Source: an uncultured Bacteroidales bacterium
GTDB taxonomy: Bacteria; Bacteroidota; Bacteroidia; Bacteroidales; Marinilabiliaceae
Direction of reading: 5' to 3'
NCBI GenBank assembly: GCA_934717675.1
Contig: CAKUYZ010000006.1
Span: 3,417-67,416 of the forward strand
DNA: 64,000 bases
The notes beneath the pieces are model-generated. The model was given only the letters and a program-made list of their open reading frames with translations. It did no database searches and was not told where the DNA came from. Of the stretch, positions 38,559-47,658 are shown piece after piece. Each line of letters opens with the position of its first letter. Position 1 is the first letter of the stretch. The position numbers were made by a program, and so were the translations under genes.

Positions 38559-40025
38559 ATGGCCATCAACCAAAGCATGCAGCTCAAGCTGCAGCAAAAG
38601 CTCTCCCCTATGCAGATCCAGCTCATAAAACTGCTGGAGATTCCCACCGTGCAGATGGAGCAGCGCATAAAAGAGGAGATTGAGTCAAACCCAGTCTTGG
38701 AAGTGGACGAGGAAGCCACAAGGCGCGAAGAGGAGGCCGACCCCGAGCCACAGATCAACGCAGCGCAAGACCAGCAGCCCGACGATACCACCATAGAGGG
38801 CTACCTGCTCAACGAAGACATCCCCGCCTACAAGCTCCAGGCCAATAACCACAGCGACGACGACAAGCGCGACAGCGTGCCATATTCCGAGGCCTCGTCA
38901 TTCTACGAGCACCTGGAGGGCCAAGTGGGCCTGCACGACTTTGACGAGAGGCAGCAGAAAATTGCCGGATACATAATAGGGAACATTGACGAAGACGGCT
39001 ATCTGCGCCGCAGCGTGGAAAACATCGCGGACGACGCCTCATTCGCCCTCAACGAGGAAGTGACCGACGCCGAGGTGCAGGCCGTGCTCAATGAGGTGCA
39101 ACAGATGGACCCGCCCGGCGTTGGGGCGAGAGACCTCCGCGAGTGCCTGCTGCTGCAACTCCGCAAGGCCCACGACCAGCAAGACCCCGCAGTGCAGACG
39201 GCCATAGAGGTGTTGGAACAGTGCTTTGACGAGTTCTCGCGCCACCATTATGACAAGATCACGCGCAAGCTCCGCATATCTGACGAGCAGCTCAAAGAGG
39301 CCACCGCGCAAATCTTGCGCCTCAACCCCAAGCCTGGCAGCGCCTATGGCGGCGGAGCGGCGCGCCAGTCTCCGCACGTGACGCCAGACTTCATCATAGA
39401 CTATGACAATGGCGAGCTCGGCTTCCACCTCAACCGCCGCAACGAGCCGGAACTCAAGATAAGCCGGACATATGCCGACATGCTCCGCGAATATGCCACC
39501 AACAAGGCCAACCAGTCGCAAGAGCAGCGAGACGCCGCCACGTTCGTCAAAGAGAAGGTGAAATCAGCGCAATGGTTCATCGACGCCATAAAGCAGAGGC
39601 GCAACACCCTCACGCTCGTCATGCAGGCCATAATGGACTATCAGGGCGACTACTTCATAGACGGCGACGAGAAGAAGCTGAAACCCATGATTCTCAAAGA
39701 CATTGCCGACCGCACGGGGCTTGACGTCTCAACGGTCTCGAGGGTGTCAAACAGCAAATATGTCCAGACGCCGTTCGGCATCTACCCGCTCAAATACTTC
39801 TTCTCCGAAGCCGTGCAGAACGCTGATGGCGACGACGTCTCCACCCGCGAGGTGAAGAGCATCCTCAAAGAGGCCATAGACAACGAAGACAAGCGGCAAC
39901 CGCTCACAGACGAGAAACTGGTGGAGCTGCTGGCGCAGAAGTCATACAACATTGCCCGGCGGACGGTGGCCAAATACAGGGAGCAGATGGGCATTGCCGT
40001 GGCCAGGCTCCGCAAGCAGCTTTAG
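38559..40025 (+). CDS. rpoN: RNA polymerase sigma-54 factor
   Basis: The alternative sigma factor for -24/-12 promoters, used with AAA+ activators; 488 residues. The glutamine-rich region I at the start is LKLQQKLSPMQIQLIKLLEIP. An acidic region II (about 50-110), the core-binding region and the C-terminal RpoN box ARRTVAKYREQMGI are all present. The frame is open further upstream to 38268, but that part runs through the rubrerythrin gene and terminator, so the ATG at 38559 is used. No sigma-54 activator or clear -24/-12 promoter was seen in the window. Confidence 0.97.
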   Translation: MAINQSMQLKLQQKLSPMQIQLIKLLEIPTVQMEQRIKEEIESNPVLEVDEEATRREEEADPEPQINAAQDQQPDDTTIEGYLLNEDIPAYKLQANNHSDDDKRDSVPYSEASSFYEHLEGQVGLHDFDERQQKIAGYIIGNIDEDGYLRRSVENIADDASFALNEEVTDAEVQAVLNEVQQMDPPGVGARDLRECLLLQLRKAHDQQDPAVQTAIEVLEQCFDEFSRHHYDKITRKLRISDEQLKEATAQILRLNPKPGSAYGGGAARQSPHVTPDFIIDYDNGELGFHLNRRNEPELKISRTYADMLREYATNKANQSQEQRDAATFVKEKVKSAQWFIDAIKQRRNTLTLVMQAIMDYQGDYFIDGDEKKLKPMILKDIADRTGLDVSTVSRVSNSKYVQTPFGIYPLKYFFSEAVQNADGDDVSTREVKSILKEAIDNEDKRQPLTDEKLVELLAQKSYNIARRTVAKYREQMGIAVARLRKQL

Positions 40026-40033
40026 GCGTGGGA

Positions 40034-40684
40034 ATGAGCATGGCATACCAAAGGCAAATGGCCGCAGCGGCCTCAAAAGTCGTCACGGTGCTGCTCCACC
40101 CGCTGCTGATGCCCGTCTACTGCACCCTGCTGACGCTCTTCGGCCCCACACCCTATGGCGGCCTGCCCCACGACATCAACGTCAGGGTGCTGCGCGCCGT
40201 GGGCATCTTCGCGTGCGCCAACCCTCTCATGGTCATTGGCGCGTTCATCATCATGGGCAAGGTGAGCGAGCTGGAGATGCCGTCTCGGGCCGAGAGGGTG
40301 TGGCCCTTGTTGGCTTCGGGATGCGCCATAGGGCTGTCTCTGCTGGCGCTCAACGTGCACAACACCCCGCGCCCGCTCCTGGGCATGATTCTGGGCGAGA
40401 GCCTGGCCCTGCTCCTTGCGGGCCTCTGCTCCTTGCGGTGGAAGGTGAGCCTCCACACCATAGGCTCCGGCGCCCTGCTGGCCTATGTGAGCGTGACGGG
40501 CATGGCCTACCGCCTCGACTTCGCCCCGTGGGCGGCGGCGGCTTTCGTCTGCGCCGGACTCACCGCGTGGGCGCGCCTCTACGCCAATGCGCACACGTGG
40601 CGCCAGCTCTTGGGCGGATATGCCGTGGGAGTCATCGTGATGGGCGTCACAATGAACATGGTCATGTCTCGCCCCGTGCTGTGA
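40034..40684 (+). CDS. PAP2-like polytopic membrane protein
   Basis: A 216-residue protein with about six membrane helices. It resembles short Bacteroidetes membrane proteins distantly related to type 2 phosphatidic acid phosphatases (family start LLHPLLMPVYCTLLTLF). The PAP2-like features are degenerate: NTPRP, SLHTIGSGALLAY and RLYANAHTWRQLLGGYAVG stand where true enzymes have KxxxxxxRP, PSGH and SRxxxxxHxxxD, and the last Asp is absent. Catalysis is therefore doubtful. The codon at 40028 is GTG; the ATG at 40034 is preferred. It lies 8 nt after rpoN and 37 nt before ispD, likely in one transcript. Confidence 0.78.
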   Translation: MSMAYQRQMAAAASKVVTVLLHPLLMPVYCTLLTLFGPTPYGGLPHDINVRVLRAVGIFACANPLMVIGAFIIMGKVSELEMPSRAERVWPLLASGCAIGLSLLALNVHNTPRPLLGMILGESLALLLAGLCSLRWKVSLHTIGSGALLAYVSVTGMAYRLDFAPWAAAAFVCAGLTAWARLYANAHTWRQLLGGYAVGVIVMGVTMNMVMSRPVL

Positions 40685-40721
40685 CACCGGGTTCTCGCTA
40701 GCGGGCATAAAAAGAAATCTG

Positions 40722-41381
40722 ATGGACAAGTTAGTCATAATAGTGGCGGGCGGCAGCGGCTCCCGCATGGGCGCGGCCGTGCCCAAGCAGTTCCTCGACC
40801 TGGGCGGGCGTCCCGTCTTGATGCGCACCATAGACGCCTTCGCTGCCATAGATGGCATGAGGGTGGTGGTGGTCTTGCCCCAAGACCAGATGGGGGCGTG
40901 GGCCGCGCTGTGCCGCGAGCACTCGTTCGCCGCGCCGCATGACATTGCCGAGGGAGGGGGCTCGCGCCACGAGAGCGTCAAAAACGGTCTAGCCCTCTGG
41001 CGCGGCGAGGCCCTGGTGGGCGTACACGATGGCGTGCGGCCGCTCGTGAGCCGCGAGACCATAGAGCGGTGCTACGCCGAGGCCGCCACGTTCGGCACTG
41101 CCATACCCGCACTGCCGTCGGTAGAGTCGGTCAGGATTGTCGCCCCCGACGGCGCGAGCCGCGCCGTAGACCGGCGCACGGTCATGATGGTGCAGACGCC
41201 GCAGGTGTTCAGAGCAGACATCTTGCGGCCCGCCTACGCGCTGCCAAACTCGCCACTGTTCACTGACGACGCCAGCGTGGTGGAGGCGGCGGGCGCAGCA
41301 ATCCACATCACCGAGGGCCAGAGAGGCAACATCAAGCTCACCACGCCAGACGACATGAGGGCCGCCCTTGCCGCCATATAA
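40722..41381 (+). CDS. ispD: 2-C-methyl-D-erythritol 4-phosphate cytidylyltransferase
   Basis: The third step of the MEP isoprenoid pathway: CTP + MEP to CDP-ME; 219 residues, cytoplasmic. The CTP-binding loop is VAGGSGSRMGAAVPKQF, the substrate motif EGGGSRHESVKNGL, the metal-binding VHDGVRPLVS, and the C-terminal MVQTPQVFRADIL with TDDASVVEAAG. All expected catalytic residues are visible. No other MEP gene is nearby. Confidence 0.97.
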   Translation: MDKLVIIVAGGSGSRMGAAVPKQFLDLGGRPVLMRTIDAFAAIDGMRVVVVLPQDQMGAWAALCREHSFAAPHDIAEGGGSRHESVKNGLALWRGEALVGVHDGVRPLVSRETIERCYAEAATFGTAIPALPSVESVRIVAPDGASRAVDRRTVMMVQTPQVFRADILRPAYALPNSPLFTDDASVVEAAGAAIHITEGQRGNIKLTTPDDMRAALAAI

Positions 41382-41397
41382 CGAAAGTGAACGCACC

Positions 41398-41427
41398 TTG
41401 CTTTTAAGGCGAAATGTAATATATTTG
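41398..41427 (+). promoter_or_regulatory. Bacteroidetes promoter (-33 TTG, 19-nt spacer, -7 TATATTTG)
   Basis: TTG at 41398-41400 and TATATTTG at 41420-41427 are separated by 19 nt, the standard Bacteroidetes spacing. It drives the synthetase-acyltransferase gene through a leader of about 185 nt that is GC-rich and shows no ORF I trust. Confidence 0.75.
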
Positions 41428-41620
41428 CAAAGGTGCGGCGATTACGTATTTCGCCACGCGCATACGCCACACAAGGCGAACCTGGGCGCAATTCTCAGGG
41501 CCACTGCCCCCCACTAGCGCGTCATGCAGAACGGAAGCAGCGGCGCGGCGCGCCACCCTCGCCGGGCGGAGGCTGCGGCGTTGGCGTGCGCCCACGTGGC
41601 GGCGGCAAGAAAGCAGAATA

Positions 41621-44083
41621 ATGATAACCAATCATAACAAGACGGCCATATGGACCGCCGAACGGGAAATCTCGTACTCCGAGATGCTCTCGCGCATTAG
41701 CGACTTCTCTTCGCGATGCCCCATTGGCCAGCACGGCAAAGTCGTCATATTTTCTGAGAACAGGCCGGCTTTCGCCTACGCCCTCTACGCCATCTGGGAA
41801 AACGGGGGCGTGGCCGTGCCGGTAGACAGCACATCGTCGGCGGCCGACCTCGCCTACGTCTTGAAGGACTGCCAGCCCGAGGCCGTCTGGGCGTCAGAAA
41901 AGACCGAGGCCACGGCCCGCGAGGCCATAGAGCGGGCGGGAGGGAGCCAAAGGCTCCAGGTCATCTCACGGGCGTTGGAAGAAGATCCCGTCTCGGCCCC
42001 ACCCGCCACCATCGGCTACCGAAATGAAGACACTGCCCTCATCATCTACACCAGCGGCACCACCGGCAGCCCCAAGGGCGTGATGCTCTCTTTTGAGAAC
42101 ATATTTTTCAACGTCAACGCGGTTAGCGTGGGCGTGCCCATCTTCACGCCAGACGTCCGCACCATGGTGCTGCTGCCGTGCCACCACGTGCTGCCGCTCG
42201 TGGGCAGCCTCGTGGCGCCGTTCGTCACAGGCGGCTCCGTGGCCTTCTGCCCCAGCCTCAGCGCGCCGGACCTTATGGAGACCCTCTCGCGCGGAGGGGT
42301 GGGCATTGTCATTGGCGTGCCGCGCCTCTACACCATGCTCACCAAGGCCATCAGGGGCAAGATAGAGGCCCACTGGGTCACCAGGGCTCTCTACAAACTC
42401 TGCGACAAGATCGGGAGCCGGGCCCTCTCTCGCCTCATTTTCAGCTCCGTCAGGAAGAAGATGGGCGGACGTGTGAAATATTTCGTGAGCGGCGGCGCGG
42501 CTCTGGACCCCGCGGTGGCGCAATGCATGAAGACACTGGGGCTAGACGTGCTGGAAGGCTACGGCATGACGGAGTGCGCGCCCATGATAGCATTCACCCG
42601 CCCCGACGACATCAAGCCCGGAGCCTCGGGACAGCCCGTGCCAGGATGCACCGTAGAGGTGTGCGATGGCGAGCTGAGGGCCAAGGGCAAGAACATTATG
42701 CAGGGCTACTACAACAGGCCCGAAGAGACGGCCCAAGTGGTGCGCGACGGGTGGATATACACCGGCGACCTCGGCTATATCGACGACAAAGGCCGAGTGG
42801 TGGTGACAGGCCGACGCAAAGAGATAATAGTCCTCTCAAACGGCAAAAACGTCAACCCTACGGAGATTGAGCAGCACCTGGAGAGCTACGCCGCCATTGT
42901 CAAAGAGGCCGCGGTGACGGAGAAAGACGACGCGCTGATGGCCATCATTGTGCCACAGCCAGCCCTCGCCTCAATGACCGACAGCGAGATTGAGCAGAAA
43001 GTGAAGTGGGAGGTCATTGACAAATATAACGCCGACGCGGCAGGATATAAGAAGATATTCAACATCAAGATTTTCCGAGGAGACCTGCCGCGCACCAAGC
43101 TGGATAAGCTCCAACGGTTCAAGCTCAAGACCCTCCTCATAGACTCCGCCACCGTGGAGCCTGAAGTGGTGGAGGAGGCCCAGAGTGACGAATATAAGAT
43201 CTTGAAGAAATATATTGAGAGCGAGAAAGTCTGCAAAGTCCACCCGACTGACCACATTGAGCTAGACTTGGCTTTCGACTCGCTAGACAAGGTGGGCCTC
43301 CAGGTCTTCATCAACAACAGCTTCGGCCTCAACGTCAGCACCGACCAGCTGAGCCAGTTCCGCTCCGTGGCGGACATGGCGGACTATGTGGCTGAGAGCA
43401 AGACCAAGATGCAGGTGGAGAAAATAGACTGGAAAAAGATCTTGCGCGAGCACACCAGCCTCAAGCTGCCGCAAACATGGTTCACGGGGCGCATGTTCAT
43501 AGCCCTGGCGCAACCTTTCTTCCGCCTCTACTTCAAGCTCACGGGCAAAGGCGCGGACCGAATACCAGACGGCCCCGTCATCATCACGCCCAACCATCAG
43601 AGTTTCCTAGACGGCCTCTTCGTCATGTCTTTCCTCAAATACCGCGACATAAAGAACACGTATTTCTACGCCAAGGAGCAGCACGTCCGTCAGCCGTTCA
43701 TTAAGTTCATGGCGGCCACGCACAACGTCATTGTCATGGACATGAGCAACCTCAAAGACTCCATTCAAAAGATGGGCGAGGCCCTGAAGAAGAAGAAGAA
43801 CATCATCATCTTCCCCGAAGGCACGCGCACGCCAGACGGCAAGCTCGGCGAGTTCAAGAAGACGTTCGCCATCTTGAGCAAAGAGCTCAACGTGCCAGTG
43901 GTGCCCGTCTCCATCAAGGGGGCCTACCAAGCCATGCCCAAAGGCCGCAAGATTCCCAAGCCTCACAAGGTTCAGGTGGAGTTCCTAGACCCCATCTACC
44001 CTAAGCAAGACACCTACGAGGGCCTGACGCGCGAGGTCTACAACAGCATCAAGCGCAACCAGGAGCAAGCCACCACGGCATAA
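41621..44083 (+). CDS. AMP-dependent acyl synthetase / acyl-carrier domain / acyltransferase fusion
   Basis: An 820-residue three-part protein. Residues 1-500 are an ANL acyl-activating enzyme (LIIYTSGTTGSPKGVML; GYGMTECAP; YTGDLGYIDDKGRVVVTGR; the Lys loop near LPRTKLDKLQRF). Residues about 530-590 look like an acyl-carrier domain with the phosphopantetheine Ser in DLAFDSLDKVGLQ. Residues about 610-815 are a PlsC/LPLAT acyltransferase with NHQSFLD (HX4D) and FPEGTRT. A self-contained system is implied: activate a fatty acid with ATP, hold it on the internal carrier, pass it to a glycerophospholipid or similar acceptor. It is related in plan to E. coli Aas, which lacks the carrier domain. The acceptor is unknown. 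Confidence 0.92.
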   Translation: MITNHNKTAIWTAEREISYSEMLSRISDFSSRCPIGQHGKVVIFSENRPAFAYALYAIWENGGVAVPVDSTSSAADLAYVLKDCQPEAVWASEKTEATAREAIERAGGSQRLQVISRALEEDPVSAPPATIGYRNEDTALIIYTSGTTGSPKGVMLSFENIFFNVNAVSVGVPIFTPDVRTMVLLPCHHVLPLVGSLVAPFVTGGSVAFCPSLSAPDLMETLSRGGVGIVIGVPRLYTMLTKAIRGKIEAHWVTRALYKLCDKIGSRALSRLIFSSVRKKMGGRVKYFVSGGAALDPAVAQCMKTLGLDVLEGYGMTECAPMIAFTRPDDIKPGASGQPVPGCTVEVCDGELRAKGKNIMQGYYNRPEETAQVVRDGWIYTGDLGYIDDKGRVVVTGRRKEIIVLSNGKNVNPTEIEQHLESYAAIVKEAAVTEKDDALMAIIVPQPALASMTDSEIEQKVKWEVIDKYNADAAGYKKIFNIKIFRGDLPRTKLDKLQRFKLKTLLIDSATVEPEVVEEAQSDEYKILKKYIESEKVCKVHPTDHIELDLAFDSLDKVGLQVFINNSFGLNVSTDQLSQFRSVADMADYVAESKTKMQVEKIDWKKILREHTSLKLPQTWFTGRMFIALAQPFFRLYFKLTGKGADRIPDGPVIITPNHQSFLDGLFVMSFLKYRDIKNTYFYAKEQHVRQPFIKFMAATHNVIVMDMSNLKDSIQKMGEALKKKKNIIIFPEGTRTPDGKLGEFKKTFAILSKELNVPVVPVSIKGAYQAMPKGRKIPKPHKVQVEFLDPIYPKQDTYEGLTREVYNSIKRNQEQATTA

Positions 44084-44107
44084 GTCGGGGGTGGGGCGAC
44101 CACAAAA

Positions 44108-44148
44108 GCGGCGGGGCGGCAAGAATATCTTTCTTGCCGCCCCGCCGC
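44108..44148. terminator. Terminator hairpin between the synthetase fusion and the cyclase
   Basis: A perfect 18-bp stem (44108-44125 with 44131-44148) with a 5-nt loop TATCT. On the minus strand it is followed by CTTTTGTGG, so it serves the cyclase best; for the plus-strand gene it may act as a bare hairpin. Confidence 0.82.
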
Positions 44149-44160
44149 CCGCGTTGTGTC

Positions 44161-45864
44161 CTATATCAAGTCCGCCGCCGCGCCAATCACCTCCACCTGC
44201 TTCGCCTTGGGCACCTCGCAGAGCCGGCGGGCCGAGTCGGTGTAGAAAGTAAAGGAGTCCGCCTTGGCCTTGTGGGCCATGAGCCATGCCGAGCGGGCCT
44301 TGACGTGGCCTCCGTTGGCCTGCGCCTCGCCATACATGGCCAGAAGGAGCGGGATGACGTCTTTGCGGCCATACACCTCATTGAAGGCGTCTGAGATGAC
44401 CTCCTCCACCCGTCCTTCGGGCGCCTTGCCCTGCTCCACGTGGACCACCACGCCCCTTATGCTCTCGCAGAGGTCGTCCGTCAGGTGCATACGGCCAAGC
44501 ATGGAGTCAATCTCCCTGCCGCCAGTGGAGAGGCCAGCCTTGGGAAAATTGGCGTTGACGAAACAGAAAATCGCCGCCACGCCGCTCACAATCACCTCAT
44601 CGTCAGAGAAAGCCTCCAACGACGCCAATGTGCGCACTCGGGCCAGAAAAGCGTCCATGCGCACCGAGGCGTTGGGGTGGGCGTCTTTAAGCACCGTCTG
44701 GCGCACGCCCTGCTCAAAGTCCTGGATCCTCAGCACTTGGAGCTTGCGCAGCAGCAGGGCGTTGGGCTTATGGGGCGCGCCGGGTTGGCAATAGGCGGCC
44801 TTGAGGCCGTTAACAAAATACATGTCCACCTCGCCCTTATACTTCACGGGCATCTTGCCCCTATACTCACAGTCGAAAAAGTCGCGGATGCGCTGATAGG
44901 TGCTCTCGCTCACGTTCACTCGGCCCGGCTCGCCGCCGCTCTCCATGCGCGACGCAGTGTTCACCGTGTCGCCCCAAATGTCAAAGACTTTCTTTATGTT
45001 GCCCAGATGGCCGGATATGACGGGCCCCGTGTTTATGCCCACCCTGATGTTCCAAAAACCCTCTTTGCTTGCCCTGCGCTCGCTCACGTAGGCAATCATC
45101 TCAAGACCCACCAGCACCACCTCAATTGGGTTGGCGCTGTCATTGTCCGGCACGCCGCCGGCGCACATATAGGCATCGCCTATCGTCTTGATTTTCTCAA
45201 CGTTATATTTATCTACCAGTTCATCGAAATAGATAAAGTAACGGTCCAGCTCATCCACCAGCTTCTCGGGGTTCATATGTTCCGCGATCTTGGTGAAGCC
45301 CTGGATGTCAGTGAAGAGTACGGTGGCGAAGTCATATTTCCGAGTGCGCCTCTTGCCGGCCTCGGCCTCCATCTCGCGGCCTTTTCGTTCCAACGCCCTC
45401 CTCTGACGGCGCAAGGCGAGCCTCAGCGCCACGGCCCCGGCCGCCAAGACAGCGGCGGCGGCCGCCGCCACCATCCACCACGCCGACGGGGGCTCGGCAT
45501 AGGCCACACTGACGGAGAAAGAGCGGCCCGCGGCGTCCGTCACCCTGAGCCGAGACCGCCCTCCGGCGGCGTCGGCCGCCACAGCGCACCAGGCCTCGCC
45601 CGTGCTGCCGCAAAAAAGGGTGTCGCCATCGCCCGAGGTCAAGACGACACCGTAGGGCGGCTCAAACCCGTGCGCGCCGTCCCACTCCACCCGCGCGTTC
45701 CGATTGTTAAAGACAACAGACGTGTCGCCCCCGCACAGCAATGACGAGGGGACGGAAAACAGGTCATGGCGCGCCAGGGCGTCAGACGGTAAGAGCCACA
45801 GCGCCAGGCACAAGAGAGCCGCCAGGCTCCCCCCTCGGGGCTGGGCTTGCGCTATCGGAAGCAT
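44161..45864 (-). CDS. Membrane adenylyl cyclase with periplasmic N-terminal domain
   Basis: A 567-residue class III cyclase. A signal peptide or first membrane segment (about 8-32) is followed by a small beta-rich domain, one membrane helix (WWMVAAAAAAVLAAGAVALRLAL, about 130-150) and a charged helix. The catalytic domain (about 175-360) has both metal Asp (LFTDIQGF and TIGDAYMCAGG), the ATP-type Lys/Asp pair (EKIKTIGD and FDIWGD) and the Asn/Arg of VNTASRM. It should be active and make cAMP. The last 200 or so residues are helical and resemble HD-type modules, but I cannot place them. TTG at 45885 is a possible earlier start; ATG at 45864 is preferred. It is divergent from a universal stress protein, with about 215 nt between them. 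Confidence 0.87.
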   Translation of the reverse strand: MLPIAQAQPRGGSLAALLCLALWLLPSDALARHDLFSVPSSLLCGGDTSVVFNNRNARVEWDGAHGFEPPYGVVLTSGDGDTLFCGSTGEAWCAVAADAAGGRSRLRVTDAAGRSFSVSVAYAEPPSAWWMVAAAAAAVLAAGAVALRLALRRQRRALERKGREMEAEAGKRRTRKYDFATVLFTDIQGFTKIAEHMNPEKLVDELDRYFIYFDELVDKYNVEKIKTIGDAYMCAGGVPDNDSANPIEVVLVGLEMIAYVSERRASKEGFWNIRVGINTGPVISGHLGNIKKVFDIWGDTVNTASRMESGGEPGRVNVSESTYQRIRDFFDCEYRGKMPVKYKGEVDMYFVNGLKAAYCQPGAPHKPNALLLRKLQVLRIQDFEQGVRQTVLKDAHPNASVRMDAFLARVRTLASLEAFSDDEVIVSGVAAIFCFVNANFPKAGLSTGGREIDSMLGRMHLTDDLCESIRGVVVHVEQGKAPEGRVEEVISDAFNEVYGRKDVIPLLLAMYGEAQANGGHVKARSAWLMAHKAKADSFTFYTDSARRLCEVPKAKQVEVIGAAADLI

Positions 45865-46081
45865 CGTGTCGCTATTTTCTCGCAATTTACTTTTTTTTCA
45901 GATAGCGAAGTAGTAATTTTAAGCAGATTTTTACCCAAGGGTCAGAAATGTCGGGCTGCCGAGCTGGCGCAAAAGTCACCCTGTCGCACTCATTCGCCCT
46001 ATGGCAGTGAGGCATAGCTGCTTCAGCACGGCGTGGCGGGCAAAGAGACAAAAGGCAAAAAAACTTAAACCTAAAAAATAT

Positions 46082-46909
46082 ATGGAGAGTTCTATGGAGA
46101 ATATCATCGTCCCCTACGACTTCACAGAGAAGGCCGACTGCGCCGTCAAGCACGCCTCCCACATCGCCAGGAATATGAAGGCCGAGGTGGTCCTGCTCCA
46201 CATCGTCAAGAAAGAGAGCCAGACGGCCGAGGCCGCCAACCGCCTAGACGGCCTCGTGGCCCAGATTGCGCAAGACGAGAACGTTGCTTGCCGCTACTTG
46301 GTGCGCGAGGGCAGCATCTTCACCACCATCAACGAGGTGGTGGCAGAGCAAAACAGCACGCTCGTGGTCATGGGCACACACGGAATGAAGGGAATGCAGA
46401 AAATCACAGGCAGCTGGGCCCTCAAGGTCATCGTGGGCTGCCACGTGCCATACCTCATCGTGCAGAAAGACCCCGACTACTCCGTCCCCACAAGGGTCCT
46501 CTTCCCCGTAGACTACAAGCTCGAGACCAAAGAGAAGCTCAAGTGGATGCCCATCCTCAGCTACGTCAACAAACTCCACGTCACCTTCTTCGGCCAGCAA
46601 GGCAACGGCCCGATGTTCGACAACCCCACACGCGCCAACATGAACTTCTGCAAGCACTACCTTGAGGAGCAGAACATTGACTGCGACGTGGTGTGGGCCG
46701 ACGAGAAAGGCTCGTTCCTCGAGCTCTCCCTCAAATATTGCGAAGAGCACAACATGGACGTGATCATGATCACGACAACGCGAGACATAGCGTTCCACGA
46801 CTATCTGCTCGGCGCCTACGAGCAGACCGTCATCTCCAACAGCGCGGGCATCCCCGTCTTCGTGGTCAACCCGAGACAAGACGTCAAGCTGGTCTACTCC
46901 AACTTCTAG
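46082..46909 (+). CDS. Universal stress protein, tandem UspA domains
   Basis: A 275-residue cytoplasmic protein with two UspA-like halves. The first (residues 5-145) has the typical start IIVPYDFTEKADCAVKHA and a nucleotide-loop-like MGTHGMKGMQKITGSWALKVI (close to G-x2-G-x9-G-S/T). The second (about 150-275) starts VLFPVDYKLETKEKLKWM and lacks a clear ATP loop. ATG at 46082 and ATG at 46094 are both possible; the second gives the more typical MENIIVPYDF. The earlier in-frame ATG at 46001 adds a basic, low-complexity stretch and is unlikely. Transcription ends at the hairpin at 46941-46989. Confidence 0.92.
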   Translation: MESSMENIIVPYDFTEKADCAVKHASHIARNMKAEVVLLHIVKKESQTAEAANRLDGLVAQIAQDENVACRYLVREGSIFTTINEVVAEQNSTLVVMGTHGMKGMQKITGSWALKVIVGCHVPYLIVQKDPDYSVPTRVLFPVDYKLETKEKLKWMPILSYVNKLHVTFFGQQGNGPMFDNPTRANMNFCKHYLEEQNIDCDVVWADEKGSFLELSLKYCEEHNMDVIMITTTRDIAFHDYLLGAYEQTVISNSAGIPVFVVNPRQDVKLVYSNF

Positions 46910-46940
46910 GCCTGGCCGCCGCATGGCAACCAGACCATCG

Positions 46941-46989
46941 GCCCGCACGGGGGCGGCAGCGCAACGCGCCACGCCGCCCCCGAGCGGGC
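46941..46989 (+). terminator. Terminator after the universal stress gene
   Basis: A 17-bp stem with one mismatch (46941-46957 with 46973-46989) is followed by TTCTCTTTTG. Confidence 0.8.
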
Positions 46990-47061
46990 TTCTCTTTTGA
47001 GGGGTCGGAAGCCACCGTTAGCAAAAGAATTGCGATATTTGCGCAGCATAGAGACAACCCC

Positions 47062-47658
47062 ATGAACCACACACCACAAGAGCTTCTCTTCGCCACCCAC
47101 AACAAGGGCAAGGCCGCCGAGATCGCGAGGATGGCGGGCCCCGCCTACCGCCTCCTGACACTCGACGAGGCCGGGGTGACGGCAGACATCCCCGAGACGT
47201 CAGACACGCTAGAGGGCAACGCCCTGATCAAGGCGAGATTCTTGCACCAACTGACGGGCAAGGCCTGCTTCGCAGATGACACGGGGCTTGAGGTGGAGGC
47301 CCTGGACGGAGAGCCAGGGGTGCGCACGGCCCGCTATGCCGGGGAGGAGTGCGACTCGCAGAAAAACATGGACAAACTGCTCTTGGCGTTGCAAGGGGCG
47401 CAGACGCGCCGCGCGCGCTTCCGCACCGTCATAGCCCTCATTGGCCAAGACGGGGCGGAGACCACCTTCGAGGGCGTGTGCGAGGGCAGCATTGCCACGG
47501 AGAGGCATGGCGACGGGGGCTTCGGCTACGACCCCGTCTTCGCTCCCGACGGGTTCGGGGGCCGGACGTTCGCCCAAATGAGCCTCGACGACAAAAACCA
47601 GATAAGCCACCGCGGCAAAGCCGTCAGACAACTTGTAGACTTCATCACCAGACGATGA
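47062..47658 (+). CDS. rdgB: Non-canonical purine NTP pyrophosphatase (RdgB/HAM1)
   Basis: Hydrolyses ITP, dITP and XTP to the monophosphates, keeping damaged purines out of nucleic acids; 198 residues, cytoplasmic. The family motifs are complete: FATHNKGKAAEI (substrate loop), FADDTGLEVEALDGEPGVRTARYAG, and GFGYDPVF with SHRGKA near the end. The start at 47062 fits the family N-terminus; a longer in-frame opening from 46693 runs back through the stress gene and terminator. The stop overlaps the PorZ start by 4 nt. Confidence 0.96.
   Translation: MNHTPQELLFATHNKGKAAEIARMAGPAYRLLTLDEAGVTADIPETSDTLEGNALIKARFLHQLTGKACFADDTGLEVEALDGEPGVRTARYAGEECDSQKNMDKLLLALQGAQTRRARFRTVIALIGQDGAETTFEGVCEGSIATERHGDGGFGYDPVFAPDGFGGRTFAQMSLDDKNQISHRGKAVRQLVDFITRR

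Noticed and set aside
44440..45744. A 434-codon plus-strand open frame opposite the cyclase
   Set aside because: Antisense shadow; the cyclase has full catalytic motifs on the other strand.
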